Counted from the first letter of the stretch, positions 25,607 through 32,949 are shown. The stretch: 44,772 nt of DNA from Prevotella sp. (GCA_017428805.1 JAFRQC010000086.1:1-44772), one strand, 5' to 3'. Made by a program: numbers and translations. The notes: generated by a model from the letters alone, not told the origin.

Positions 25607-25878
25607 TATACACAATCGAGTATTCTAAGGAGGCTGATAAGACTTTACGTAAGTGGAAGAAATCTAATCCGAATCTCTTCAAGAAAGCAACAAAGATTCT
25701 GATGGACATCATGCAGCATCCGCGTACAGGATTGGGACATCCTGAAGCTTTGATTGGAGGTAACGATGTGACCTATTCTCGCCATATTACAGCTCATGAC
25801 CGTATTATCTACGACATCTACGATAATCGCGTGACGGTACTGATAGTTCAGGCTGAGGAACACTATAACGATAAATAA
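25603..25878 (+). CDS. YoeB/Txe-family mRNA interferase toxin
   Basis: 91 residues, close to the 84-90 usual for YoeB. The RelE/YoeB fold shows KEADKTLRKWKKSNPNLFKK, then GLGHPEAL, the basic SRHITAHDRIIYDI block and the C-terminal catalytic HY in EEHYNDK. YoeB toxins bind ribosomes and cut mRNA at translation starts. The antitoxin gene lies immediately upstream and overlaps. The stop is 37 bases from the stop of convergent cobT, so the pair lies between a secreted-protein gene and a cob operon. Confidence 0.92.
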   Translation: MIYTIEYSKEADKTLRKWKKSNPNLFKKATKILMDIMQHPRTGLGHPEALIGGNDVTYSRHITAHDRIIYDIYDNRVTVLIVQAEEHYNDK

Positions 25879-25914
25879 TTCTTTTGGTATACGCCCCACC
25901 AGATCTTTCACCTT

Positions 25915-26964
25915 TTAGAAATATTTGGTGATCTGTGCCTTCTCGAAATTGTTCATCTCGTTCATCATACGGACGGCTGAATCGACGAGGGGATAGGCGC
26001 AAAGGGCACCTGTCCCCTCGCCTAATCGCAGTCCAAAGTGCAAGAGGGGCTTGGCATCAACGATGTCGAGCATCATCTTGTGTCCAGCCTCATCGCCACA
26101 ATGGGTAAAGATCATATAGTCCTGTGAGGCAGGATAGAGCCTGATGGCTCCCAAGGCACAGGCAGTCATAATGAAGCCGTCTATTAATATAATAAGGTGT
26201 AGCTCGGCAGCCCGTAGCATCGCCCCAATGGCAGCAATCATCTCAAAGCCGCCGAAGATTCTTAGAGGTAAGAGGTGAGAGGTAAGAGGTGAGAGAGATG
26301 ACTGGTGGCGAGAGAGGGCCTTTGAGAGGACTTCGTACTTATGACGAATGCCGTCATTATTAAGTCCTGCGCCAGCACCTATGCAATCCTTCAGGGGAAT
26401 ATCGCCAAAAAGACTCATCCAAATACTCGATGGCGAGGTGTTGCCAATGCCCATCTCTCCGATGCACAAAACGCGACAGCCTTCTTTCACGCAGTCATCC
26501 ACAAGGTCGCTACCTATCTGTATGGCCCTGTCAAACTCCTCCTCGCTCATCGCAGGCTCATAAAGGAAGTTCTTCGTGCCTCGGGCTATCTTGCGATCGA
26601 TAATTCCAGGAACGTTAGAAAAGTCATAATCCACACCCACATCGACTATCCACAACTTGAAACCGTGCTGGCGACAGAACATATTCACGCCTCCGCCACC
26701 ACGGGTGAAGTTGATCATCTGCTGCCAGGTGACCTCACGGGGACTGACACTCACGCCCTCACGCTCTATACCGTGATCTCCACCCAACAACAAATGACAA
26801 GGATGGGCCAACGACGGCTCTAACGTCTGTTGTATCAGGCACACCTGCATCGCCAACTCTTCCAAACGACCCAACGACCCCTTGGGCTTGTTCAGGTTGT
26901 CGATCTTCGCTTGAATCGCTCCCTGCATCGAGCGGTCTACTGGAATCACCTTAAACTGCTTCAT
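25915..26964 (-). CDS. cobT: Nicotinate-nucleotide-dimethylbenzimidazole phosphoribosyltransferase CobT
   Basis: Makes alpha-ribazole phosphate, the lower-ligand nucleotide of cobalamin. 349 residues. Family motifs: KIDNLNKPKGSLGRLEELA near 20-38, GDHGIEREGVSVSP, the MGIGNTSPSSI segment, FGGFEMIAAIGAM and the catalytic-Glu region LRLGEGTGALCAYPL near the C-terminus. Residues around 223-234 (SSLSPLTSHLLPL) are encoded by a GAGGTAAGAGGTGA tandem repeat and look inserted in a loop before the FGGFEM motif. It is last in the cobS-cobU-cobT operon, separated from cobU by 87 bases filled with an inverted element. Confidence 0.95.
   Translation of the reverse strand: MKQFKVIPVDRSMQGAIQAKIDNLNKPKGSLGRLEELAMQVCLIQQTLEPSLAHPCHLLLGGDHGIEREGVSVSPREVTWQQMINFTRGGGGVNMFCRQHGFKLWIVDVGVDYDFSNVPGIIDRKIARGTKNFLYEPAMSEEEFDRAIQIGSDLVDDCVKEGCRVLCIGEMGIGNTSPSSIWMSLFGDIPLKDCIGAGAGLNNDGIRHKYEVLSKALSRHQSSLSPLTSHLLPLRIFGGFEMIAAIGAMLRAAELHLIILIDGFIMTACALGAIRLYPASQDYMIFTHCGDEAGHKMMLDIVDAKPLLHFGLRLGEGTGALCAYPLVDSAVRMMNEMNNFEKAQITKYF
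26264..26296 (-). repeat. In-frame AGAGGTAAGAGGTG tandem repeat in cobT
   Basis: Plus-strand AGAGGTAAGAGGTG occurs twice in tandem and is followed by AGAGAG. Read in the cobT frame as SPLTSHLLPL. Same TCTTACCTC-type unit style as other Bacteroidetes interspersed repeats. Confidence 0.6.
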
Positions 26965-26979
26965 ATATTTCTTCTTCTA

Positions 26980-27046
26980 CCACGAATTACGCTAATTTCA
27001 CTAATTATTTCTCAGCGCAGCCAATTCGTGTAATTCGTGAAATTAG
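26980..27046. repeat. Inverted element, family G, between cobU and cobT
   Basis: Arms CCACGAATTACGCTAATTTC (left) and AATTCGTGAAATTAGTGG (right end), made of CACGAATT units, around a core CTCAGCGCAGC. The same core recurs as CTCAGGCGCAGC in the element at 31806-31877. It fills the gap between cobU and cobT without coding. Confidence 0.75.
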
Positions 27047-27051
27047 TGGTC

Positions 27052-27651
27052 TTATTTTATTACTATTGGTAGTCCTGAAACCATCAGTATCACTTCGTCG
27101 GCCTTCTGTGCTATATACTGGTTCATCCAGCCCTGCAGGTCTGTGAACTTCCGCTGTAATGCATTGTCGCTCACACCGCCGCTGCCAATCTCGTTGGTCA
27201 CGAAGATATAGGTAGCCTCAGCCTCGGTAAACTTGTCGAACTCAGCCTTAGCCAATTTAAGTGAAGAGTTAAGAGTGAAGAGTGAAGAATTTGCTACCGC
27301 AGTCCCTTTTGCGCTTGAGTCTGCCTCTCCATCCTGGGCGGTAGCAAATTCTTCACTCTTCACTCTTAACTCTTCACTGTAAAGAATATTGGTGAGCCAG
27401 AGCGTCACGCAGTCGATGACCACCACTCGGCCCGTCATATCGTGCTTGCTCAAAGCCGTCTCCTCCTCGATGTTCGTCCATTGAGGCCCGCGACGCTCCT
27501 GATGCCTTCTTACCCGCTCTCGGAACTCCTCGTCCCAGATGTGGGCCGTCGCCAGATAGACAGGATTCTCCGACAGACTCAATGCCAGTTCCTCGGCCTT
27601 GCTGCTCTTGCCTGAGCGCTGGCCACCAGTAATCAGAATGATTCGTTTCAT
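27052..27651 (-). CDS. cobU: Adenosylcobinamide kinase / guanylyltransferase CobU
   Basis: Phosphorylates adenosylcobinamide and adds GMP. P-loop GGQRSGKSSKAEELA is near residues 9-23, HQERRGPQW near 50-58, VVVIDCVTLWLTN near 75-87, and FVTNEIGSGGVSDN near 150. The 199-residue total is longer than usual because residues 92-131 (VKSEEFATAQ to NSSLFTLNSS) come from a 119-bp perfect inverted element; without it about 160 residues remain. The insertion is in the loop after LTNILY and before the LAKAEFDKF helix, so the active site is intact. The start overlaps the cobS stop by 4 bases. Confidence 0.95.
   Translation of the reverse strand: MKRIILITGGQRSGKSSKAEELALSLSENPVYLATAHIWDEEFRERVRRHQERRGPQWTNIEEETALSKHDMTGRVVVIDCVTLWLTNILYSEELRVKSEEFATAQDGEADSSAKGTAVANSSLFTLNSSLKLAKAEFDKFTEAEATYIFVTNEIGSGGVSDNALQRKFTDLQGWMNQYIAQKADEVILMVSGLPIVIK
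27260..27378 (-). repeat. In-frame perfect 41-bp inverted element, family E, in cobU
   Basis: Arms 27260-27300 and 27338-27378 are perfectly complementary over 41 bp. Each has an outer AGTGAAGAGTTAAGAGTGAA tract and an inner unique TTTGCTACCGC. The 37-nt loop reads through. The frame stays open across all 119 bp. Confidence 0.93.
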
Positions 27652-28439
27652 AATGGGTTCATATAGTTTATGGCGCTAACCACCAGATACACAGTCAGTT
27701 CCACCAGCAGGCAGACGGCTCCGCAGCAGTCGCCTGTATAGCCGTGAAGCTTCCGCCATATCAGCAAGTAGAGCCCGTAGAACACGATGGCGGGAATGAA
27801 GATCATCACCTGCCAGTCGAGCCCCATCATCCAGATGAAGAACAGCATCGCTGGCAGTCCCTGTATCGCCAGACTGATGCCAGCCCAGGCGCTGAACCTT
27901 CGATAGACAGTCTTTGCCTTCGCCTCCTCTTCCCGTCTGGCGTAAGGCATCATCAGTATCAGCTGCGAGGTCACCATCTTTGAGAAAGTGTCGGCTGCAA
28001 GCACCATAAACGCAGCACAATAGGCAGGTATCGAAATAATCGTGGCTGCCAGAAGCAGTTCGTAGAAGACGAGTCCCAGCACCCCATACGTGCCGATACG
28101 AGAGTCTTTCATAATGTCGAGGATGCGCTGACGGTCGTTGCCTCCACCTCCGAATCCGTCGAAGAAGTCGGCCAGCCCGTCTTCGTGCAGCGCCCCAGTG
28201 ATCAGCAGTCTGACGGCGATGGCGAGCAACACCGTCACCGTCATCGGAAGCACTAGACTGCCGAAATAGATGATGACTCCCATTGCGCCACCCGTGAGCC
28301 AGCCCGTCAGCGGCCAATGCTCCACTACCGTCTTGTAGCACTCCTTCGGCGGCTGATGCAACCGCCAGAAAGGCAATCGCGTGAAGAAGATAAACGCCGC
28401 CCAAATGCGGTCGTACCACTTTGTCTGATCAATACTCAT
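27648..28439 (-). CDS. cobS: Adenosylcobinamide-GDP ribazoletransferase CobS
   Basis: Polytopic membrane enzyme joining adenosylcobinamide-GDP and alpha-ribazole. Family motifs: AFIFFTRLPFW near the start, TGALHEDGLADFFDGFGGG near 85-103, MKDSRIGTYG, ADTFSKM and GYTGDCCGA near the C-terminus. 263 residues with about six membrane spans. A longer open frame to 28553 crosses the promoter at 28453-28484 and is not used. ATG 28439 (MSIDQTKWYD) and ATG 28445 (MQMSIDQ) are both possible; the latter would be almost leaderless. First gene of cobS-cobU-cobT. Confidence 0.94.
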   Translation of the reverse strand: MSIDQTKWYDRIWAAFIFFTRLPFWRLHQPPKECYKTVVEHWPLTGWLTGGAMGVIIYFGSLVLPMTVTVLLAIAVRLLITGALHEDGLADFFDGFGGGGNDRQRILDIMKDSRIGTYGVLGLVFYELLLAATIISIPAYCAAFMVLAADTFSKMVTSQLILMMPYARREEEAKAKTVYRRFSAWAGISLAIQGLPAMLFFIWMMGLDWQVMIFIPAIVFYGLYLLIWRKLHGYTGDCCGAVCLLVELTVYLVVSAINYMNPL

Positions 28440-28452
28440 CTGCATAATGGTG

Positions 28453-28484
28453 CAAAGATAGTGTAAAACACGCAAAACACCAAA
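28453..28484 (-). promoter_or_regulatory. Promoter for cobSUT, giving near-leaderless mRNA
   Basis: Minus-strand TATCTTTG (28453-28460) with TTTG (28481-28484) exactly 20 nt upstream. The first ATG follows only 7 nt after the box. Confidence 0.82.
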
Positions 28485-28515
28485 TTTTACTTGAGTTTTT
28501 TCGTGAGTGCTCTGC

Positions 28516-28715
28516 CTTTTGACGTCTGCAGGATATGACTTTTGTGCCTGCATGATAGGCTTTTTGTGCCTGCACGCTCTGTCTTTACTGCCTATTCTCT
28601 ACGTCTTTACTCCCTTCAAACTATAAGGTTGACTATTGTCGATCACTTGGATGACATAAGTCAACCACTTGACTGACTACAGTCGTCCATGTGACTGACA
28701 TAAGTCAACCATATA
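28516..28715. repeat. 22-bp periodic repeat array
   Basis: Short motifs recur every 22 bp: TTTGTGCCTGCA at 28541 and 28563; GTCTTTACT at 28581 and 28603; TGAC-N4-GTC(A/G) at 28630, 28652, 28674 and 28696. A degenerate unit starts at 28516. Two of the TGAC units are perfect dyads (TGACATAAGTCA). The array lies between the cobS promoter and the promoter at 28846. The gap has no other feature and no supported coding sequence. Confidence 0.8.
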
Positions 28716-28845
28716 GTTTCATGCCACCATCGAAAGAGGAAGCACCCTCCATTTTATGACTGAATAAAAGATTTATCCAGAAACTGTTGTCAGTTTCATA
28801 TTAACTTCAAATTATTCCCAATCAGTACTTTTTCTCTTGAAATTG

Positions 28846-28875
28846 TTTGTCTTTCAGAAAAAAGTTGTATATTTG
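28846..28875 (+). promoter_or_regulatory. Promoter for kinase-like gene
   Basis: TTTG 28846-28849 and TATATTTG 28868-28875, spacing 18 nt, followed by CAGC. The ATG is about 20 nt downstream. Confidence 0.7.
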
Positions 28876-28895
28876 CAGCAAAATAGGAATTAATT

Positions 28896-29714
28896 ATGAA
28901 CAATGCAGACTTTTGGGCATCCGTCCGTACCATCATTGCAGAGGGCTTTACGTCTGAAGGCCTGCTAAAACTTGATAGTTATGCAGAACAATTCATCAGC
29001 GGAAGGTTGGTTTATCAACGATTTTCACCGCAGGAACAGCATGGCTGCTCAGCGGGAGGTGCTACAAATGTCATTGCATCCCTGCTCGCGGGAGCAGAAG
29101 CTGGCACAGATAGACAGGATTCGTCAGCACTCAGCGACTACCAAAGAGAGTGCCAACTTGGAACGCAGCAAGAAAGTGTAATTGAGCAATGGGCCAAAGC
29201 CGTCGGAGTTTGGACTGAAAGCGTTGACGAACAATTGCCAAAGATACTTGGTGAACAGATTGCTGAGGGTGGTGAGGCTAAGGTTTACGATCATGGATCT
29301 ACGCTGATTAAATCTATTGGCCTTGATTACTTTATCCAACCAATCTTTGCCCTTGACCGCATTGCACTCCACAATACCTATTTTCCTGAGACACGATTAA
29401 CCGTTCTTGGTTTTGGTCGTGACAAGAATGGAGAGTTTAAAATTATTGTAGAACAACCCTTCATTGACGGACAACCCGTGAGCGATGAAGAGATTGCTGA
29501 CTATATGCACCAGATGGGTTTCGAACTGAAAAATCCTCGCAACTGGACCTATGCCACTCCTGACATTTACCTCAGCGATATGCATGATGAAAATGTAATC
29601 CGTTCCAACAAGTCCAACACCATCTTCGTTGTAGATTGCGACATCCGCATCAACACCCCAGAGTTAAGACAAGGTGGAACGAGACAGATTTCGAATATAG
29701 TCGTTGTGACATAA
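28896..29714 (+). CDS. Kinase-like protein of the polyvalent-protein type
   Basis: 272 residues, no signal peptide. The C-terminal half resembles the compact kinase domain found in phage and mobile-element polyvalent proteins. A glycine-rich segment EGGEAKVY (124-131) is followed by LIKS as a possible ATP-lysine region. The catalytic loop is LSDMHDENV (226-234), and VVDCDIR (245-251) is the DFG-equivalent. The N-terminal region (residues 40-65: QRFSPQEQHGCSAGGATNVIASL) is of a kind seen at the front of such proteins in Bacteroidales. Substrate unknown. It stands alone between the 22-bp array and an inverted repeat; a mobile-element relic is possible. Confidence 0.65.
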   Translation: MNNADFWASVRTIIAEGFTSEGLLKLDSYAEQFISGRLVYQRFSPQEQHGCSAGGATNVIASLLAGAEAGTDRQDSSALSDYQRECQLGTQQESVIEQWAKAVGVWTESVDEQLPKILGEQIAEGGEAKVYDHGSTLIKSIGLDYFIQPIFALDRIALHNTYFPETRLTVLGFGRDKNGEFKIIVEQPFIDGQPVSDEEIADYMHQMGFELKNPRNWTYATPDIYLSDMHDENVIRSNKSNTIFVVDCDIRINTPELRQGGTRQISNIVVVT

Positions 29715-29746
29715 CAAAAGAATCGTCCCTCTGTTACAATGAAGTA

Positions 29747-29773
29747 CTCACAAAGGGTCTGACACTTTGTGAG
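29747..29773 (+). terminator. 9-bp inverted repeat after kinase-like gene
   Basis: CTCACAAAG (29747-29755) and CTTTGTGAG (29765-29773) are perfectly complementary with a 9-nt loop. The following sequence GTTTGAATG is only weakly T-rich, so terminator versus operator is unresolved. Confidence 0.4.
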
Positions 29774-29818
29774 GTTTGAATGAAAAGGCGAAGAAAAGGG
29801 CAGATAATAAAGAATGAT

Positions 29819-30226
29819 ATGAAGATTATAGATAATACATTAATCAATAAGGTGGTTGAAGAGGCGAAGGCTTCGCCGAGGCTGAGGATGAATTACAACT
29901 TCCATCAGTCGTTGGAGGATAAGTGCCATCGCTTTCTGAATGCCTTGGAGATGGGGACACAGGTTGCTGTGCATCATCACGTAACCAAGGATGAGACCTT
30001 TGTCCTGCTCAGAGGGAAAGTCAGGGTTACGACCTATCGTGACGACGGTTCAATCTGGGAGAGCGTCGTGCTCAGCCAGGAAGAAGGCCGAATAGGCGTC
30101 GACATCCCCAAGAACACCTGGCATGGGCTCGAGTGCCTGGAGTCGGGTTCTGTGATCTTCGAAGTGAAGGAAGGTCCGTTCGTCACGCATGAAGTAGACG
30201 GTATTTTGGAAATCAAAAACAAATAA
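29819..30226 (+). CDS. WbuC-family cupin-fold metalloprotein
   Basis: 135 residues. MKIIDNTLINKVVEEAKASPRLRMNYNFHQ at the N-terminus is the WbuC family signature. The cupin metal motif HHHVTKDETF is near residue 60, and IPKNTWHGLECLESGSVIFEVKEGPF is the second cupin motif. WbuC-like proteins are often near sugar or cell-surface gene clusters; their reaction is not established. The start at 29819 is chosen because the family begins there; an in-frame ATG at 29780 would add a basic 13-residue extension not seen in the family. Stop is 5 bases before the DUF2147 gene. Confidence 0.85.
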   Translation: MKIIDNTLINKVVEEAKASPRLRMNYNFHQSLEDKCHRFLNALEMGTQVAVHHHVTKDETFVLLRGKVRVTTYRDDGSIWESVVLSQEEGRIGVDIPKNTWHGLECLESGSVIFEVKEGPFVTHEVDGILEIKNK

Positions 30227-30231
30227 CGAAA

Positions 30232-30627
30232 ATGAAAAAGGTATTATTGAGTTTAGTGCTGATGGTGATGTCGGCAGCCGGATACGCCCAGGGGGTGATC
30301 GGCAAGTGGGTAACAGAAGGGGGAGACTCCCAGGTGGAGATCTACCAGAGTGGTGACAAGCTGAACGGAAAGATCGTCTGGCTGAAGAAAGGCGACGGAC
30401 AGCTCGATGTACACAATCCTGACAAGAAGATGCAAAGTCGGAAACTTATTGGCGTGAACATCCTCACGGGACTCACCAAGAAAGGCGACAAGTGGGAAGG
30501 CGGCAAGATCTACAACCCCAAGAACGGCAAGACCTACAAGTGTTCCATCTGGCTCGACAGCAACGAATTGAAAGTTCGCGGCTATGTCGCTATGTTCTAC
30601 GAGACCCAGACCTGGACAAAGAAGTAA
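30232..30627 (+). CDS. Secreted DUF2147 protein
   Basis: 131 residues with signal peptide (MKKVLLSLVLMVMSAAGYAQ). The remainder matches the small DUF2147 beta-barrel family: GKWVTEGGDSQVEIYQSGDKLNGKIVWL, then GGKIYNPKNGKTYKCSIWLDSNELKVRGYVAMFYETQTW. The family is exported and lipocalin-like; no ligand is established. It lies between the cupin gene (5 bases upstream) and an ABC importer binding protein (12 bases downstream), apparently one transcript. Confidence 0.88.
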   Translation: MKKVLLSLVLMVMSAAGYAQGVIGKWVTEGGDSQVEIYQSGDKLNGKIVWLKKGDGQLDVHNPDKKMQSRKLIGVNILTGLTKKGDKWEGGKIYNPKNGKTYKCSIWLDSNELKVRGYVAMFYETQTWTKK

Positions 30628-30639
30628 TCTGCCCTCACG

Positions 30640-31800
30640 ATGACAAAAGGATTCGTTATCGGGATGGCGGCTGTGGCCGTATTGGTGAGTGCCTGCTCTG
30701 GGAAAGGAACAAAGACCAACAGCGGAACAGACGATGGTGCGAAGGACTCAGTTGTGGGCATCGAGGTGAAGTATGCCACAGGGTTCAGCGTTCGCGACTC
30801 GGCTGATGTCAGACTGGTAAGTGTGGGCGCTCCCACCCCTCAGTCTGCGACAGCCCCCCTCAGGCAGGGGGGCAAATATCAGTTCGCCTTGGTACATTCG
30901 GACGATGCGGCTGTGCCTGAGGGTTATACGAAGGTTCGTGTACCTATCACCAATACCATCTGTATGACGTCGCTGCAGCTGTCGAACTTCACCATCCTCG
31001 ATGCTCACGATGTGGTGAAGGGTCTGACGGGTACGAAGAACCTGTTCAATGAGGATATACTGGCAAGGGTGAAGGACGGCCGCATCGTGAAGATCGGTAT
31101 GGAGGGCAACTTCGATACGGAGATGGTGCTGGCAGCCAATCCGCAGGTGATCTTCATCTCGCCCTCGAAGCGTGGCGGTTATGATACCATTAAGGAGACG
31201 GGCATCACACTGGTGCCACATCTGGGCTATCAGGAGTTGGATCCGTTGGGACAAGCTGAGTGGATCAAGTTTATCGGTATGTTTATTGGCAAGGAACAAG
31301 AGGCCAATGAGGTCTTTTCTGGTATCGAGAGTCGATACAACGAACTGAAGGAGAAGGCCAGCAAGGTGTCAACACGTCCGACAGTCACCAGCGGTGAGAT
31401 GCACTATGGCAACTGGCACGCTGTTGGGGGCAAGAACTATCTGGCGCAGATCTTCCGCGATGCTGGAGCCGACTACGTGATCAACGACGAGGAGACGAGT
31501 GGCGAGAATCTGGAGTTTGAGAAGATGTATGCGCTGGCTGCCAATGCCGACTATTGGCGCATCCTGAACAGTTTCCCAGGCGAGTTCTCGTATGAGGCTT
31601 TGAAGGCTTCGGAGCCTCGCAACGAACTCTTCAAGGCGTTCAAGGAACGGAAAGTGATCTACTGCAATATGAAGCAGCAACCCTACTACGAGATCTCACC
31701 CGTACAGCCAGATGTACTGCTGAAGGACTTTGTAGCCATCTTCCACCCAGAACTGGTCGAACCGGATTACAAACCCAAATACTACAAATTATTGAGATAA
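30640..31800 (+). CDS. Lipoprotein substrate-binding protein of BtuF/FecB-type ABC importer
   Basis: 386 residues. Lipobox VLVSACSG at about Cys19. The fold is the helical-backbone class III periplasmic binding protein: MTSLQLSNFTILDAHDVVKGLTG, LAANPQVIFISPSKRGG, VTSGEMHYGNWHAVGGKNYLAQIFRDAGADYV, and ELVEPDYKPKYYKLLR at the end. These proteins capture iron chelates, heme or cobalamin. The paired FecCD-type permease downstream and the surrounding cob genes suggest a corrinoid substrate, but iron cannot be excluded. Residues 63-79 (GAPTPQSATAPLRQGGK) come from a family-A-like G/C-rich hairpin inserted near the N-terminus. Confidence 0.85.
   Translation: MTKGFVIGMAAVAVLVSACSGKGTKTNSGTDDGAKDSVVGIEVKYATGFSVRDSADVRLVSVGAPTPQSATAPLRQGGKYQFALVHSDDAAVPEGYTKVRVPITNTICMTSLQLSNFTILDAHDVVKGLTGTKNLFNEDILARVKDGRIVKIGMEGNFDTEMVLAANPQVIFISPSKRGGYDTIKETGITLVPHLGYQELDPLGQAEWIKFIGMFIGKEQEANEVFSGIESRYNELKEKASKVSTRPTVTSGEMHYGNWHAVGGKNYLAQIFRDAGADYVINDEETSGENLEFEKMYALAANADYWRILNSFPGEFSYEALKASEPRNELFKAFKERKVIYCNMKQQPYYEISPVQPDVLLKDFVAIFHPELVEPDYKPKYYKLLR
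30829..30878 (+). repeat. In-frame C/G-rich hairpin element in binding-protein gene
   Basis: GCTCCCACCCCTCAGTCTGC then CAGCCCCCCTCAGGCAGGGG then GGCAAATA. The inner GCCCCCCT/AGGGGGGC-type hairpin has loop CAGGC. Open frame throughout. Confidence 0.65.
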
Positions 31801-31805
31801 AAACG

Positions 31806-31877
31806 ACCACGAATTACACGAATTTAACTAATTATTCTCAGGCGCAGCAAATTAGTGTAATTCGTGAAATTCGTGGT
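31806..31877. repeat. Inverted element, family G, between binding protein and permease genes
   Basis: Arms ACCACGAATTACACGAATTT and AATTCGTGAAATTCGTGGT around the core CTCAGGCGCAGC. Same family as 26980-27046. It fills most of the 89-bp gap and would form a strong hairpin in the transcript, possibly setting the protein/permease ratio. Confidence 0.8.
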
Positions 31878-31889
31878 TGAATAAAGAAT

Positions 31890-32915
31890 ATGAGAGCATC
31901 AAAGTTCATTGTCCTTCTTGTGACTATTGTCGTACTGGCGATTGTCAATCTGCTGTTGGGATCCGTGAAGATACCTGTGGCGGATGTTTGCCGTATCCTC
32001 TTCGGTGCTGAGGGCAATGAAATCTGGGCAAACATCATCTGGAAGTCACGACTGCCTCAGGCCTTGACGGCTATTATGGCTGGTGCAGGCTTAGCGGTCA
32101 GCGGTTTGCAGATGCAGACGGTGTTCCGTAATCCGCTGGCAGGTCCTTCGGTCTTGGGCATCTCCAATGGCTCTGCCTTGGGTGTAGCCTTCGTGGTGCT
32201 TCTGTCTGGCAGGCTTGGTGATGTGGCATTGAGTCGTTTAGGTTATCTGGGCGATGCGGCGATGAGTGTGGCTGCCATCGTAGGTGCTTTGGCGGTGATG
32301 ATGCTGATCGTGTGGATAGCGCAGAAAGTAAAGGGCAACGTCACCTTATTAATAATAGGTGTGATGATCGGTTATCTGGCCAATGCCATCATCGGCGTGC
32401 TGAAGTTCCTGTCGCCAGAGGAAGATGTGAAGGCCTTCGTGGTGTGGGGACTGGGATCGTTCTCTCGTGTCTCTGGCGACGAGATGATGCTGTTCATCGT
32501 ACTGATGTGCATCTTGCTGCCAATGGCCTACCTATTGGTGAAACCAATGAACCTTCTTCTGTTGGGCGATCGTTATGCAGCGAACCTCGGCTTGAACATT
32601 CGTCGCAGTCGTATGCTGGTTATCGTCTCCAGCGCCGTTCTTGTGGCTATCGTCACAGCCTATTGCGGTCCCATTATGTTCATTGGTCTGGCGGTTCCCC
32701 ATCTGGCCCGTGCCATTTTCCGTACTTCCGATCATCGCATCCTGATGCCAGCCACAGCCCTGTGTGGTGCAGCCTTGGCATTGCTTTGTAATCTCATCGC
32801 CCGTATGCCAGGCTTCGAGGGCGCCCTGCCTGTCAACAGCGTCACAGCCCTCGTAGGAGCTCCCGTCATTGCAATGGTCCTCTTCCGCAGACGAAAAGAT
32901 GACGTGGGGGAATAG
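31890..32915 (+). CDS. FecCD/BtuC-family ABC importer permease
   Basis: 341 residues with about ten membrane spans, usual for BtuC-like permeases. Family motifs: SRLPQALTAIMAGAGLAVSGLQMQTVFRNPLAGPSVLGISNGSALG (about 53-98), the cytoplasmic coupling region GDRYAANLGLNIRRSR, and CGPIMFIGLAVPHLARAIFRTSDHR. It pairs with the upstream binding protein. No ABC ATPase gene lies within the window; the next gene is convergent. Substrate is probably a corrinoid or iron chelate. Confidence 0.93.
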   Translation: MRASKFIVLLVTIVVLAIVNLLLGSVKIPVADVCRILFGAEGNEIWANIIWKSRLPQALTAIMAGAGLAVSGLQMQTVFRNPLAGPSVLGISNGSALGVAFVVLLSGRLGDVALSRLGYLGDAAMSVAAIVGALAVMMLIVWIAQKVKGNVTLLIIGVMIGYLANAIIGVLKFLSPEEDVKAFVVWGLGSFSRVSGDEMMLFIVLMCILLPMAYLLVKPMNLLLLGDRYAANLGLNIRRSRMLVIVSSAVLVAIVTAYCGPIMFIGLAVPHLARAIFRTSDHRILMPATALCGAALALLCNLIARMPGFEGALPVNSVTALVGAPVIAMVLFRRRKDDVGE

Positions 32916-32920
32916 GTTTT

Positions 32921-32949
32921 GTTTATAGTTTAAAGTTTATAGTTTATAG
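32921..32949. repeat. TTTATAGTTTA-unit repeat between convergent genes
   Basis: GTTTATAGTTTAAAGTTTAT then AGTTTATAG: three units, reminiscent of family C GTTTACAG. Overlaps the last few bases of the HAD gene. Confidence 0.5.

Noticed and set aside
28516..28715. CRISPR array
   Set aside because: Periodicity is 22 bp with no conserved repeat plus unique spacer pattern and no cas genes nearby.
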